DNA from: Macrostomum hystrix
Lineage: Eukaryota > Platyhelminthes > Macrostomidae
Reading direction: 5' to 3'
Assembly: GCA_950097015.1 (NCBI GenBank)
Contig: CATNEN010000012.1
Coordinates: forward strand, 551,501 to 615,500
Length of the DNA stretch: 64,000 bases
Under the pieces are notes generated by a model, which saw nothing but the letters and a program-made list of their open reading frames with translations, was not told the origin of the DNA and did not search any database. Below are positions 53,320 to 64,000 of this stretch, in pieces (position 1 is the first letter of the stretch; the number at the start of each line of letters is the position of its first letter). The position numbers were made by a program, and so were the translations under genes.

Positions 53320-54985
53320 AATTAGTTGGTTTTGGGCGGTTTCCTTGGGCGATTCCTTCGACACTGATAAACAATTTGGAAAATTAGTTGGTTTTGGGCG
53401 GTTAACTTGGCCGATTCCTTCGACACTGATAAACAATTCGGAAAATTAGTTGGTTTTGGGCGGTTTTCTTGGCCGTTTCCTTCGATACTGATAAACGATT
53501 TGGAATAATAGTTGGTTTTGGGCCGTTTCCTTCGACACTGATAAACGATTTGGGATAATAGTTGGTTTTGGGCCGTTTCCTTCGACACTGACAAACGATT
53601 TGGAATAATAGTTGGTTTTGGGCCGTTTCCTTCGACACTGATAAACGATTTGGGATAATAGTTGGTTTTGGGCCGTTTCCTTCGACACTGATAAACGATT
53701 TGGAATAATAGTTGGTTTTGGGCCGTTTCCTTCGACACTGATAAACGATTTGGGATAATAGTTGGTTTCGGGCCGTTTCCTTCGACACTGATAAACGATT
53801 TGGAATAATAGTTGGTTTTGGGCCGTTTCCTTCGACACTGATAAACGATTTGGGATAATAGTTGGTTTTGGGCCGTTTCCTTCGATACTGATAAACGATT
53901 TGGAATAATAGTTGGTTTCGGGCCGTTTCCTTCGACACTGATAAACGATTTGGAATAATAGTTGGTTTTGGGCCGTTTCCTTCGACACTGATAAACGATT
54001 TGGGATAATATTTGGTTTCGGGCCGTTTCCTTCGACACTGATAAACGATTTGGAATAATAGTTGGTTTTGGGCCGTTTCCTTCGACACTGATAAACGATT
54101 TGGAATAATAGTTGGTTTTGGGCCGTTTCCTTCGACACTGATAAACGATTTGGGATAATATTTGGTTTCGGGCCGTTTCCTTCGACACTGATAAACGATT
54201 TGGGATAATATTTGGTTTCGGGCCGTTTCCTTCGACACTGATAAACGATTTGGAATAATAGTTGGTTTTGGGCCGTTTCCTTCGACACTGATAAACGATT
54301 TGGGATAATAGTTGGTTTTGGGCCGTTTCCTTCGACACTGACAAACGATTTGGAATAATAGTTGGTTTTGGGCCGTTTCCTTCGATACTGATAAACGATT
54401 TGGAATAATAGTTGGTTTTGGGCCGTTTCCTTCGACACAGATAAACGATTTGGAATAATAGTTGGTTTTGGGCCGTTTCCTTCGACACTGATAAACGATT
54501 TGGAATAATAGTTGGTTTTGGGCCGTTTCCTTCGACACTGACAAACGATTTGGAATAATAGTTGGTTTTGGGCCGTTTCCTTCGACACTGATAAACGATT
54601 TGGGATAATAGTTGGTTTTGGGCCGTTTCCTTCGACACTGATAAACGATTTGGGATAATAGTTGGTTTTGGGCCGTTTCCTTCGACACTGATAAACGATT
54701 TGGAATAATAGTTGGTTTTGGGCCGTTTCCTTCGACACTGACAAACGATTTGGGATAATAGTTGGTTTTGGGCCGTTTCCTTCGACACTGATAAACGATT
54801 TGGGATAATAGTTGGTTTTGGGCCGTTTCCTTCGACACTGATAAACGATTTGGGATAATAGTTGGTTTTGGGCCGTTTCCTTCGACACTGATAAACGATT
54901 TTGGATAATAGTTGGTTTTGGGCCGTTTCCTTCGACACTGACAAACGATTTGGAATAATAGTTGGTTTTGTGCGATTCCCCTAGG
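53320..54985. repeat. 50-bp minisatellite (about 33 copies)
   Basis: A 50-bp unit containing GATAAACGATTTGGAATAAT and GGGCCGTTTCCTTCGACACT. The main variants are TGGAATAA versus TGGGATAA and GGTTTTGG versus GGTTTCGG. The left end has longer degenerate units. All three minus-strand frames stay open for 480-540 codons. Confidence 0.95.
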
Positions 54986-55394
54986 AAGATTCCCCTAATA
55001 TTTGAAACCGATAAAAAATGAGCTATTTACGACCTACTAAATCTAGCAAGAATCCATAAGTAAGTTTCTTTATTCCGTCCTAAATGCATTCATGCGAAGC
55101 GAGACAAGCTAGTGCATGTACTGGTATCATTTTAGACTGCTTAGTAACGATAACTATTTTACTGTTGAATTCTAACCTACAATGCATCATAAAGCAACTA
55201 TGATGGAAGCTTTTGCTACTGATTCAGAGGTTTTACACTATAAAATATATCTGTTCTAATCCAGAAACTATTTTGCACCTCTGACTGTGACGCCTTTGCT
55301 TGTTCCTGTGTATGGACTGTCATTTCAATCGATTACAGTTGGCCTCAATTTTTAACCTAACTGCTCCACTGTCACTGTCACCGTTTCCCAGGAC
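54986..55394. other. Unassigned spacer
   Basis: A+T-rich unique sequence, no gene seen. Confidence 0.4.
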
Positions 55395-56540
55395 TGTTCA
55401 ACTGCCACTCTCCAAAGCTGTCAGACTAGCCCAGCTGCCACTCTCCAAAGCTGTCAGACTAGCCCAGCTGCCACTCTCCAAAGCTGTCAGACTAGCCCAG
55501 CTGTCACTCTCCAAAGCTGTCAGACTAGCCCAGCTGCCTCTCTCCAAAGCTGTCAGACTAGCCCAGCTGCCACTCTCCAAAGCTGTCAGACTAGCCCAGC
55601 TGCCATTCTCCAAAGCTGTCAGACTAGCCCAGCTGTCACTCTCCAAAGCTGTCAGACTAGCCCAGCTGCCTCTCTCCAAAGCTGTCAGACTAGCCCAGCT
55701 GTCACTCTCCAAAGCTGTCAGACTAGCCCAGCTGTCACTCTCCAAAGCTGTCAGACTAGCCCAGCTGCCATTCTCCAAAGCTGTCAGACTAGCCCAGCTG
55801 TCATTCTCCAAAGCTGTCAGACTAGCCCAGCTGCCACTCTCCAAAGCTGTCAGACTAGCCCAGCTGCCACTCTCCAAAGCTGTCAGACTTGCCCAGCTGC
55901 CACTCTCCAAAGCTGTCAGACTAGCCCAGCTGTCACTCTCCAAAGCTGTCAGACTAGCCCAGCTGCCTCTCTCCAAAGCTGTCAGACTAGCCCAGCTGCC
56001 ACTCTCCAAAGCTGTCAGACTAGCCCAGCTGCCACTCTCCAAAGCTGTCAGACTTGCCCAGCTGCCACTCTCCAAAGCTGTCAGACTAGCCCAGCTGTCA
56101 CTCTCCAAAGCTGTCAGACTAGCCCAGCTGTCACTCTCCAAATCTGTCAGACTAGCCCAGCTGCCACTCTCCAAAGCTGTCAGACTAGCCCAGCTGCCAC
56201 TCTCCAAAGCTGTCAGACTAGCCCAGCTGCCACTCTCCAAAGCTGTCAGACCAGCCCAGCTGTCACTCTCCAAAGCTGTCAGACTAGCCCAGCTGCCACT
56301 CTCCAAAGCTGTCAGACCAGCCCAGCTGCCACTCTCCAAAGCTGTCAGACTAGCCCAGCTGCCACTCTCCAAAGCTGTCAGACCAGCCCAGCTGTCACTC
56401 TCCAAATCTGTCAGACTAGCCCAGCTGTCATCTCCAAAGCTGTCAGACTAGCCCAGCTGCCACTCTCCAAAGCTGTCAGACCAGCCCAGCTGTCACTCTC
56501 CAAATCTGTCAGACTAGCCCAGCTGTCATCTCCAAAGCTA
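55395..56540. repeat. 33-bp minisatellite (about 35 copies)
   Basis: A 33-bp unit with TCCAAAGCTGTCAGACTAGC and CCAGCTGCCACTC. Because the unit is 11 codons, one frame on each strand stays open for over 330 codons. Confidence 0.95.
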
Positions 56541-57089
56541 TGAGCTCACTTGCATTTGCTAACCTTGGTATTGTAAGGATGGGATATTGAACTGGGATCG
56601 CCGCTCGCGGGCTGGCTGAGCAGTTCGAGCTCAACATATAATTCAAACAACGCAGCCCCAGATGGCAGTGCATTTACTAATTTAATCCAGCATTTGATTG
56701 ATCGGCATTCAATACAATCTAGAGAAGTTTCGTCCGTTGTTCGGCCGCCTACACCGAGGCCGAGGCTGCGTAATGATTAAGAAATATTAAACGGTTGGCT
56801 GCATAAGAAGGAATAGGAGATCGGAAAGATTAGAGAGAAGGTATTAATCCCGGGTCGCCGAGTTGCATGGGAAGCGAGAGCTGGAGTAAGAGCTGGAGCT
56901 GAGCCAGACAAGACCGATTTTCTTTCTTGCCTACGGCCTCAGCATTCCAAGACTTGCTGGCATTGATTTGCTTGCGCTGTGCGGGCGCTCCATTCCCTTA
57001 CCCTGCCCTGTGCGACACCAGCGGGTTAGGGGATTTCCTACAGTCAATAATAATATCCTCCTGCCGAGTGCGGCTTGGGGCTTTCTAGA
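56541..57089. other. Unassigned spacer
   Basis: Unique sequence, no gene seen. Confidence 0.4.
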
Positions 57090-57780
57090 CTAGGAATAGA
57101 CTAGCAATCCATTCTGTTCCTTCACCTATGGAATAGACTAGCAATCCATCCTGTTCCTTCACCCATGGAATAGACTAGCAATCCATCCTGTTCCTTCACC
57201 TATGGAATAGACTAGCAATCCATTCTGTTCCTTCACCTATGGAATAGACTAGCAATCCATTCTGTTCCTTCACCTATGGAATAGACTAGCAATCCATCCT
57301 GTTCCTTCACCTATGGAATAGACTAGCAATCCATTCTGTTCCTTCACCTATGGAATAGACTAGCAATCCATCCTGTTCCTTCACCTATGGAATAGACTAG
57401 CAATCCATCCTGTTCCTTCACCTATGGAATAGACTAGCAATCCATCCTGTTCCTTCACCTATGGAATAGACTAGCAATCCATCCTGTTCCTTCACCTATG
57501 GAATAGACTAGCAATCCATTCTGTTCCTTCACCTATGGAATAGACTAGCAATCCATCCTGTTCCTTCACCTATGGAATAGACTAGCAATCCATCCTGTTC
57601 CTTCACCTATGGAATAGACTAGCAATCCATCCTGTTCCTTCACCTATGGAATAGACTAGCAATCCATTCTGTTCCTTCACCTATGGAATAGACTAGCAAT
57701 CCATTCTGTTCCTTTACCTATGGAATAGACTAGCAATCCATTCTGTTCCTTCACCTATGGAATAGACTAGCAATCCATCT
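57090..57780. repeat. 37-bp minisatellite (about 18 copies)
   Basis: A 37-bp unit, GGAATAGACTAGCAATCCAT plus CCTGTTCCTTCACCTAT, with a C/T variant. Two diverged relatives (CATGGCATAGATTAGCAATC) occur about 560 bp to the right at 58343-58400. Confidence 0.95.
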
Positions 57781-58804
57781 CCCTCGAATCTCACTCTCGT
57801 GCCGCAGTTGCACCTGGATTCCCCAGCAGCGCGGCGGCGAGCTTTTATTCGGCAGAACAAGTTGAGAAAGGGGAGCAGGAATCATAGGTCCAAGTGGGAA
57901 AACTCGATGGGCTCAGGCCTCCTTCCCAATCCCGTTCATTTCTATCTCCCATTGGGACTTGATCGAGACCGGAAGATTTTCTTCCCTCCGCCCTCTCTCC
58001 TTCCTTTCGTCCCGTTCTCATTTCGGGCTTAATTTATATAATGCGAGAACTGCGAAATTCATCTCTATTCATGAACTTTGACTCACTTGGTTCTGTTGGA
58101 CTCTCAAGGCACCGCGATGGCGTGGTTATCAGCCGTCCGGCTAATGGTGATAAAAGTCACCAGAGTCATCGCATTGCACTGAACGGATAAGATTCTGCTG
58201 CGACCCCGTCTGCTCATACTCATTTTTGTTGATTATTTCAAATTGGTTTGTCAAGTTTGTTCCATCGGGTGAGATTACTTTCTTAAGCACTTTATCCCAG
58301 TACGGAAGTACCTCACATTTCATATTTGATTTTTCCATCCGTGGCATAGATTAGCAATCCTCCGCAGTCCTCCCTCCATGGCATAGATTAGCAATCCACT
58401 GCAGTCCTCCCACCATGGCATCGTAGTCTATTGATCCATTTATCACAAGTTAGGGATCTGCATAGCCAAAAGAGAAGCTCAACGGCCACAACGCGAGACT
58501 CCAGCTCCCTGTTGACGAGTTCTAGAGCCTTATCCACTCGCTGAATCTGCTGTGGCTGGCACTGCTTCAGTCGGCCATTCAGCTGAGGGACTGACTTGGC
58601 ACAGAAACCCGAGCTGCCCTTTCCTTGTCCTAATCCAGAGTTCCACTCTTTGAAATCTCCGTCTTTCGTGCGTGGGAGGGCGACTCGCCAATCAAAACTG
58701 CTTTTGCAGCCCCCAGTTACTAATATATCCCCGGCGCCTGTCCCATTGTCAATTCGCATGCGGATTATCAGCCTTCTTAGCTTGATTAAAATCTGTCTGG
58801 CTCA
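57781..58804. other. Spacer upstream of the NHL-repeat gene
   Basis: No supported coding region. It likely contains the promoter of the NHL gene. Short frames at 57799-58032 (+) and 58388-58759 (-) have no recognisable domain. Confidence 0.45.
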
Positions 58805-58862
58805 GTGAGCCGATTGACTGAGGTTTGGACATCTTGCGAGCTCGGGGCCCGGGCTAAAGTAC

Positions 58863-59259
58863 ATGTCAGCCAGCGAGCAGGTCATGCTGCCCGTGAACGG
58901 CTGCCTGAGCCGCCCCAGTCAAGGCTGGGGCCTCATTCCGAGCTGCCTTCATTCAGACAGGCCGGACAGCGACGGGTCTTTGTCGGCGACGCCGCTGTCG
59001 CCACAGTTGCTGTCCGCCCTGGCCGGCACTATGGAGGCCATGCGGCGGACCATAGGCGGCTTCGCCGAGGCCTTCGCCGGCAAGACCAAGTCGGTGATTG
59101 GCCGGCTGGCCTGGGGAGCTAATGTAGTTGGCCAGCAGGCGCAGGGGCCGCCGGAGCCGCCGCTGCCGCCCGTCGGCGGGGCGGGCCTACGGCTGCGGAT
59201 TGCGCCACGCGGACTGTACGCTTTGAAGAATCCGCGCGGCCTAGCCGTGACGCCCGGTG
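58863..59259 (+). CDS. NHL gene exon 1
   Basis: ATG at 58863, 58 nt after the acceptor at 58803-58804. It ends in phase 1 inside the first NHL repeat (GLAVTPGG). Confidence 0.75.
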
Positions 59260-60856
59260 GTGAGTGGCCGTGTTACCAGACTTTTTTTCTAGCGTACTTT
59301 TAGCCATTATTTCTTTTTTGCTGTGGATCGAGGATTGTTAGGGGAAGGGAAATATTGAGAAAGCCTTTGACCCTAGATAAAAGCACGGCTAGGTTGCCAA
59401 AGGCACAGCAAGGTGGTCAATGGCACAGCAAGGTAGTCATTGGCACAGCTAGGTTGTCAAGGTCACAGCTAGGTTGCCATGGGCACAGCTAGGTTGCCAT
59501 GAGCACAGCTAGGTTGTCAATGGCACAGCAAGGTGGTCAATGGCAAGCAAGGTGGTCAATGGCACAGCAAGGTTGTCAAGGTCACAGCTAGGTTGTCAAG
59601 GTCACAGCTAGGTTGCCATGGGCACAGCTAGGTTGCCATGGGCACAGCTAGGTTGTCAATGGCACAGCAAGGTGGTCAATGGCAAGCAAGGTGGTCAATG
59701 GCAAGCAAGGTGGTCAATGGCACAGCAAGGTTGTCAAGGTCACAGCTAGGTTGGCAAGGTCACAGCTAGGTTGCCATGGGCACAGCTAGGTTGCCATGGG
59801 CACAGCAAGGTTGCCATGGGCACAGCTAGGTTGTGAAGATTAGCGCAAGCTTTAGAAGGGACGCCGCTCCGCTACTCGTTAGGCGACTTCGCGGTTGCCG
59901 ACACCGGCAACCACCGCGTCCTGGTGTTCAGCGAGTGCGGCGAAGTGAAGCTGTGCTTCGGCGCGCCAGGCGACCAGGACAGCAGCGTGAACAGCCCGCT
60001 CGCCGTGGCCGTCACCAGCACCGGTTGCATCGCCCTGATCGATGCAGCGCAGTGCCTGACCAAACTTTTTGATAGTCGGGGCGACTTTTTGAAGGTGCTG
60101 CCAAACGAGCGGCGTCACCGGCCGCTGGAGCCGAGAGGCCTGGCCGCAACTCAGAGCGACTACTTCGTGCTGTCCGACCGGGCCAGGCGCTGCATTGTGG
60201 TGCTGTTCGCCGACGGCAGCCGGCGCAGCCAGTTCGGCGAGCCTGGCGACGGTCCCGGCCAGCTGGCTCGCCCGGAGTCGGTGGCGGTGACCCTCGATCG
60301 ACGAATCATTGTGGCCGACGTTGCGGCGGTGAAGATTTTCAGCTTCGGCGGCCGGCCGCTGCGCGCCTGTACCAGCAACGGCTTCCGGCTACTGGACGAG
60401 CCGAGGCCGGAGGTGACTGGCGTGGCCTCCGATCACGTCGGGAACATTCTGGTGTCGGCGAGCGCCTGCGTCGGCCTCCTGCTGCCCAGCGGCCGGCTGT
60501 GCGGCCTGATGGACCGGCAGGACGGCCTGCGGGCGCCGGCAGCTTTGGCCTTCGTACCGCACAGCGAGTCCTTGGCGCTGCTTGAGCCGCACACGGATGG
60601 CCGGGGCTACCTGCTGCTGCTGCACCACTCGTCCGACCTTCTGCAGCCGTTCGTGCTGCAGAAGGACAACGGGGACGACGAGCGGAAGAGCTTGAACTCG
60701 ACAGCCGAGGATCAGCAGCAGAGGCAGCGGGTGCGCCGCCAGCGTCGACAACGTCGGAATTGTCGGCGACAGCTGCCTTGTGAAATGGCTGGAACAGAAT
60801 CTAATGGGACAGCAGCTGGGCAGACTGAGCGGCCAAAAGCTGCCACGCGTGCTTAG
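58863..60856 (+). CDS. NHL-repeat beta-propeller protein, two exons
   Basis: Exons 58863-59259 and 59883-60856 join at a GTGAGT donor and a CTCGTTAG acceptor in matching phase to give 456 residues. The junction rebuilds a textbook NHL repeat: NPRGLAVTPGG then DFAVADTGNHRVLVFSECGE. Further repeats include SPLAVAVTSTGCIALIDAAQ, RPESVAVTLDRRIIVADVAA and TGVASDHVGNILVSA, as expected for a propeller of the TRIM-NHL/NHLRC class. No RING or B-box is visible; the first 115 residues are Pro/Ser/Gly-rich with one amphipathic helix (EAMRRTIGGFAEAFAGK). The C terminus is a Gln/Arg-rich tail. An acceptor at 58803-58804 suggests a 5' non-coding exon or leader. The family is clear, the orthologue is not. 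Confidence 0.8.
59375..59835. repeat. 20-bp minisatellite in the NHL intron
   Basis: About 23 units of GGCACAGCTAGGTTGCCATG and GGCACAGCAAGGTTGTCAAG types fill the only intron. The same unit type makes the array at 62960-63605. Confidence 0.93.
59883..60856 (+). CDS. NHL gene exon 2
   Basis: Starts after CTCGTTAG and continues the NHL repeat with DFAVADTGNHRVLVFS. It carries the remaining propeller blades and ends at TAG 60854-60856. G+C-rich, like the other genes. Confidence 0.8.
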
Positions 60857-61059
60857 AAACCCAAAGCCAGCATGTTCACTTAGCCACAGTGCTATCTGCC
60901 TTATTTAAAGTCCGCAGATTTTAAACTCACCACCTCATTGACCTTGTTCTTGACCCACCAAACGCTCTGCCACCTTCAATCACCTAACTCCGCCCCTCGG
61001 TCCCTTTACCCTCGTCTCTTTCACTTACTCATCTCGGTCACCTGCGCCACTCCGCCGAC

Positions 61060-61480
61060 CCACCCAACTCCGGCTCTCGCCTCCGTCACCCAGCCTACTC
61101 CGGCTCTCGCCTCCGTCACCCAGCCCACTCCGGCTCTCGCCTCCGTCACCCAGCCTACTCCGGCTCTCGCTTCCGTCACCCAGCCCACTCCGGCTCTCGC
61201 CTCCGTCACCCAGCCCACTCCGGCTCTCGCTTCCGTCACCCAGCCCACTCCGGCTCTCGCTTCCGTCACCCAGCCCACTCCGGCTCTCGCTTCCGTCACC
61301 CAGCCCACTCCGGCTCTCGCTTCTGTCACCCAGCCCACTCCGGCTCTCGCTTCCGTCACCCAGCCCACTCCGGCTCTCGCCTCCGTCACCCAGCCCACTC
61401 CGGCTCTCGCTTCCGTCACCACCGCACTCCGGCTCTCGCCTCCGTCACCACCGCACTCCGGCTCTCGCCTCCGTCAACCC
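61060..61480. repeat. 30-bp minisatellite (CCCACTCCGGCTCTCGC...)
   Basis: About 14 copies of a 30-bp unit, CCCACTCCGGCTCTCGCTTC followed by CGTCACCCAG, just downstream of the NHL gene. Ten codons per unit keep frames open on both strands (TPALASVTQP repeats); there is no domain. Confidence 0.95.
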
Positions 61481-62289
61481 TCTACTCCGGCTCTCGCTTC
61501 CGTCACCCACCCCACTCCTGCTCTCGTCTCCTTCATCCACCCTACTCCAGCCCTCATCTTCTTCCCCGTATCTGTTTAATCTACTTAATCTACTTTTATC
61601 TGCTAATCTACTGTTTAATCTAAATAATGTAACGCAATCGCATTTGCTTAAAACAGCATCATATCTTCGGGCGCTCATTGTAAAAATATTTTTTGAAGCT
61701 ACCACAACGTGCATAACTAATGAGCTGGTAGAGTTTTACAATGAGATTTTGTTTAAAATGACCGGAAAGTTTATGAAATGACGGATCTCTGATTTATTAT
61801 TTTGCTTTGACAGTAAATAAATTACTTTGAAAATCAGCTCGAATGCGCGTGCTAAAAATAGCATCGGGACAAAAAAGTGACTCGCAAAAGCTTCACCATC
61901 CAGAATTAGACTATAGATGGAAATTGCTAAAATTAGAATCAAGCATATACTGTATCTGCAAGCGCGCATCATTTTGCAGGCAAATTATACACACAAAGGC
62001 TTCATAGAATTGCCTCCCTGATACAGTCTATATGTGCCACATGCCCACCTGGCCTTAATGAGCAGTCAGGCAATGCCTCTTATGTCGCTTTGACACATTT
62101 CGGGGCACTGCATAAGCGCTTGACGATATGTTCTAACTGGTCGTTTGAACGGCAAAGCATGGACTATTTGAACCTGGATTATTGCCAACTTTGAGCAGTG
62201 TTGATAGCGCTGCTATGCTGATTTATAAAAAGAATCTAAAAACTGAAGATTTCCTTGTTCCAATTAGGAAATCTTCCTTCCAACCACAT
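61481..62289. other. Unassigned A+T-rich spacer
   Basis: No gene seen. Confidence 0.4.
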
Positions 62290-62545
62290 CATGACATGCC
62301 CTATCCAGCCACGTCACGCCATGCACCATCCAGCCACCTCACACCATTGTGCAGCCACCTCTCACGCCGTGGGGCAGCCACCTCACACCATGACCAATCC
62401 AGCCACCTAACGCCATGCACCATCCAGCCACCTCACACCATTGTGCAGCCACCTCTCACGCCGTGGGGCAGCCACCTCACACCATGACCAATCCAGCCAC
62501 CTAACGCCATGCCCCATCCAGCCACCTCACACCATGACCCATCTA
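62290..62545. repeat. ~24-bp tandem repeat (CAGCCACCTCACACCATG)
   Basis: About ten units containing CAGCCACCTCACACCATG, with a longer block (ACCATTGTGCAGCCACCTCT to CGTGGGGCAG) that occurs twice, so it has a two-level structure. Confidence 0.9.
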
Positions 62546-62959
62546 ATTGACAGAAATCTGCCCCCTCGCCGATGAAACAAATACCAAGCTATACAAAAGA
62601 TTAAGACAAACATCGGATCCTCAAATCGGCACAGTCAACTACTATCCCCATTTATATCCCGTATCCCGATCATTCTTTCAATAAAGGGCTCTAGACTCAC
62701 GCAGGAACTAAGTAAGCTGGTGTTAATCCTTACGGATGCACCAGGGTTCAGCTGAGCTACAGATTTTCAGTCGAAAAATCCGAGCGGATATTTCATCTCA
62801 GATTCCTGCCCTGCCAACCCAGGGGAATTCTAGCGCCGTAACTTCCCCAGTTATGCGGGCGCAAATGTACAAGCGCAGCTCTGGCAGATCCGGCACCGCT
62901 GAGTGTATTGTTTCAGTGCTTCAAGAGCTCAGTGATTCTGCGCAAAAGAAAAAGTTGTC

Positions 62960-63605
62960 AAGACCAGAGCAAGGTTGCCAAGGGCAAAGCAGGGTTGTCA
63001 AGGGCACAGCAGGGTTGTCAAGGGCACAGCAGGGTTGTCAAGGGCACAGCAGGGTTGTCAAGGGCACAGCAGGGTTGTCAAGGGCACAGCAGGGTTGTCA
63101 AGGGCACAGCAGGGTTGTCAAGGGCACAGCAAGGTTGTCAAGGGCACAGCAAGGTTGTCAAGGGCACAGCATGGTTGTCAAGGGCACAGCAGGGTTGTCA
63201 AGGGCACAGCAGGGTTGTCAAGGGCACAGCAGGGTTGTCAAGGGCACAGCAAGGTGTTCAAGGGCACAGCAGGGTGGTCAAGGGCACAGCAGGGTTGTCA
63301 AGGGCACAGCAAGGTTGTCAAGGGCACAGCAGGGTTGTCAAGGGCACAGCAGGGTTGTCAAGGGCACAGCAGGGTTGTCAAGGGCACAGCAGGGTTGTCA
63401 AGGGCACAGCAGGGTTGTCAAGGGCACAGCAGGGTTGTCAAGGGCACAGCAGGGTTGTCAAGGGCACAGCAGGGTTGTCAAGGGCACAGCAAGGTTGTCA
63501 AGGGCACAGCATGGTTGTCAAGGGCACAGCAGGGTTGTCAAGGGCACAGCAAGGTGGTCAAGGGCACAGCAGGGTTGTCAAGGGCACAGCAGGGTGGTCA
63601 AGGGA
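62960..63605. repeat. 20-bp minisatellite with duplicated flanks
   Basis: About 32 copies of GGCACAGCAGGGTTGTCAAG. The sequences on either side are themselves similar: TATGCGGGCGCAAATGTACA...GCGCAGCTCTGGCAGATC at about 62853 and TATGCGGGAAAAAAATTACA...GCGCAGTTCTGACAGATC at about 63620. Confidence 0.95.
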
Positions 63606-64000
63606 ATTCTGCTTCCCCAGGTATGCGGGAAAAAAATTACAAGCGCAGTTCTGACAGATCTGGCACAGCTAGACGCATTCAGTGCTTGTTGGACAAGTTG
63701 AAATCCAGAAATAAATAAAGAAATCATTCTAGATAAATCACTCGAAAGTTGATATCCTCCATAAGATCCAGACTTTATTCTGACGATTATCCCACTCCAA
63801 GCAGCTGCAGCATCACCTTTCAGAGTATTAGAGTTAGAGCTGCAAATAAGCCATCTACAATCTAATCACTTTCCTTACCTTCCAACTGTTTTTCTCTTTT
63901 CACCTCCATGCATGCTACTTATTGAGTGCAGATTTTATTAAAGCCCACTTATTGGGATTGTAGTTGTATTAGTGACTTTCAACAGAACGGCCCCTGCACT
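63606..64000. other. Right flank, no gene seen
   Basis: The first 90 bp are the diverged duplicate of the left flank of the array. The remainder is A+T-rich unique sequence. Confidence 0.4.

Noticed and set aside
53322-54944. Minus-strand frames of about 480-540 residues
   Set aside because: They are stop-free translations of the 50-bp minisatellite in all three frames, with no domain and no unique sequence.
55300-56451. Plus-strand frame of 383 residues and its minus-strand partner
   Set aside because: Both are readings of the 33-bp array; the unit length is a multiple of three, so openness is automatic.

Overview
This window is animal nuclear DNA. The four protein genes I can name (PCBP, COMMD3, a C18orf63/DUF4708 homologue and CYB5R4) are metazoan, have GT-AG introns with consistent phases, and sit among eukaryotic transposons (LINE, Helitron, hAT, Tc1/mariner, PIF/Harbinger). 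Coding exons are G+C-rich and rich in Ala, Gln and Arg runs, while spacers are A+T-rich. COMMD3 has a strong splice acceptor only 16 nt before its ATG, which would fit spliced-leader trans-splicing. I therefore lean toward a lophotrochozoan such as a flatworm, but the sequence alone does not settle the taxon.

Layout. 1.6-11.7 kb (minus): a poly(rC)-binding protein gene in nine recognisable coding exons, including microexons of 24 and 33 bp. Its introns hold several minisatellites and a truncated LINE. 11.7-24.8 kb: no gene I can support; a chain of tandem arrays. 24.9-25.5 kb (minus): single-exon COMMD3. 26.7-30.1 kb (plus): a nine-exon C18orf63-like gene whose last exon contains a 33-bp coding minisatellite. 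32.4-40.4 kb: three Helitrons joined head to tail with no spacer, carrying nested hAT elements and Pif1-type helicase fragments. 41.5-52.3 kb (plus): CYB5R4 in four exons. Its first intron holds Tc1/mariner remnants, an 81-bp array and a PIF/Harbinger element; its second holds a roughly 3.9-kb inverted-repeat-bounded element that I cannot assign. 53-58 kb: three large minisatellites. 58.9-60.9 kb (plus): an NHL-repeat protein gene in two exons. 61-64 kb: more arrays.

By adding estimated spans, tandem repeats cover roughly a quarter of the window, and most of the long open frames are repeat artefacts. The genes look like unrelated neighbours rather than a pathway: RNA binding (PCBP), endosomal Commander complex (COMMD3), flavohaemoprotein oxidoreductase (CYB5R4), and two poorly characterised proteins.

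The most unusual items are the tandem Helitron array with independently deleted units, and the element in CYB5R4 intron 2. The latter has terminal inverted repeats, many copies of a GGTCCANNTAAACC-like motif in opposite orientation at its two ends, an internal array built on the same motif, and a chain of exon-like segments with matching phases that encodes no protein I recognise.
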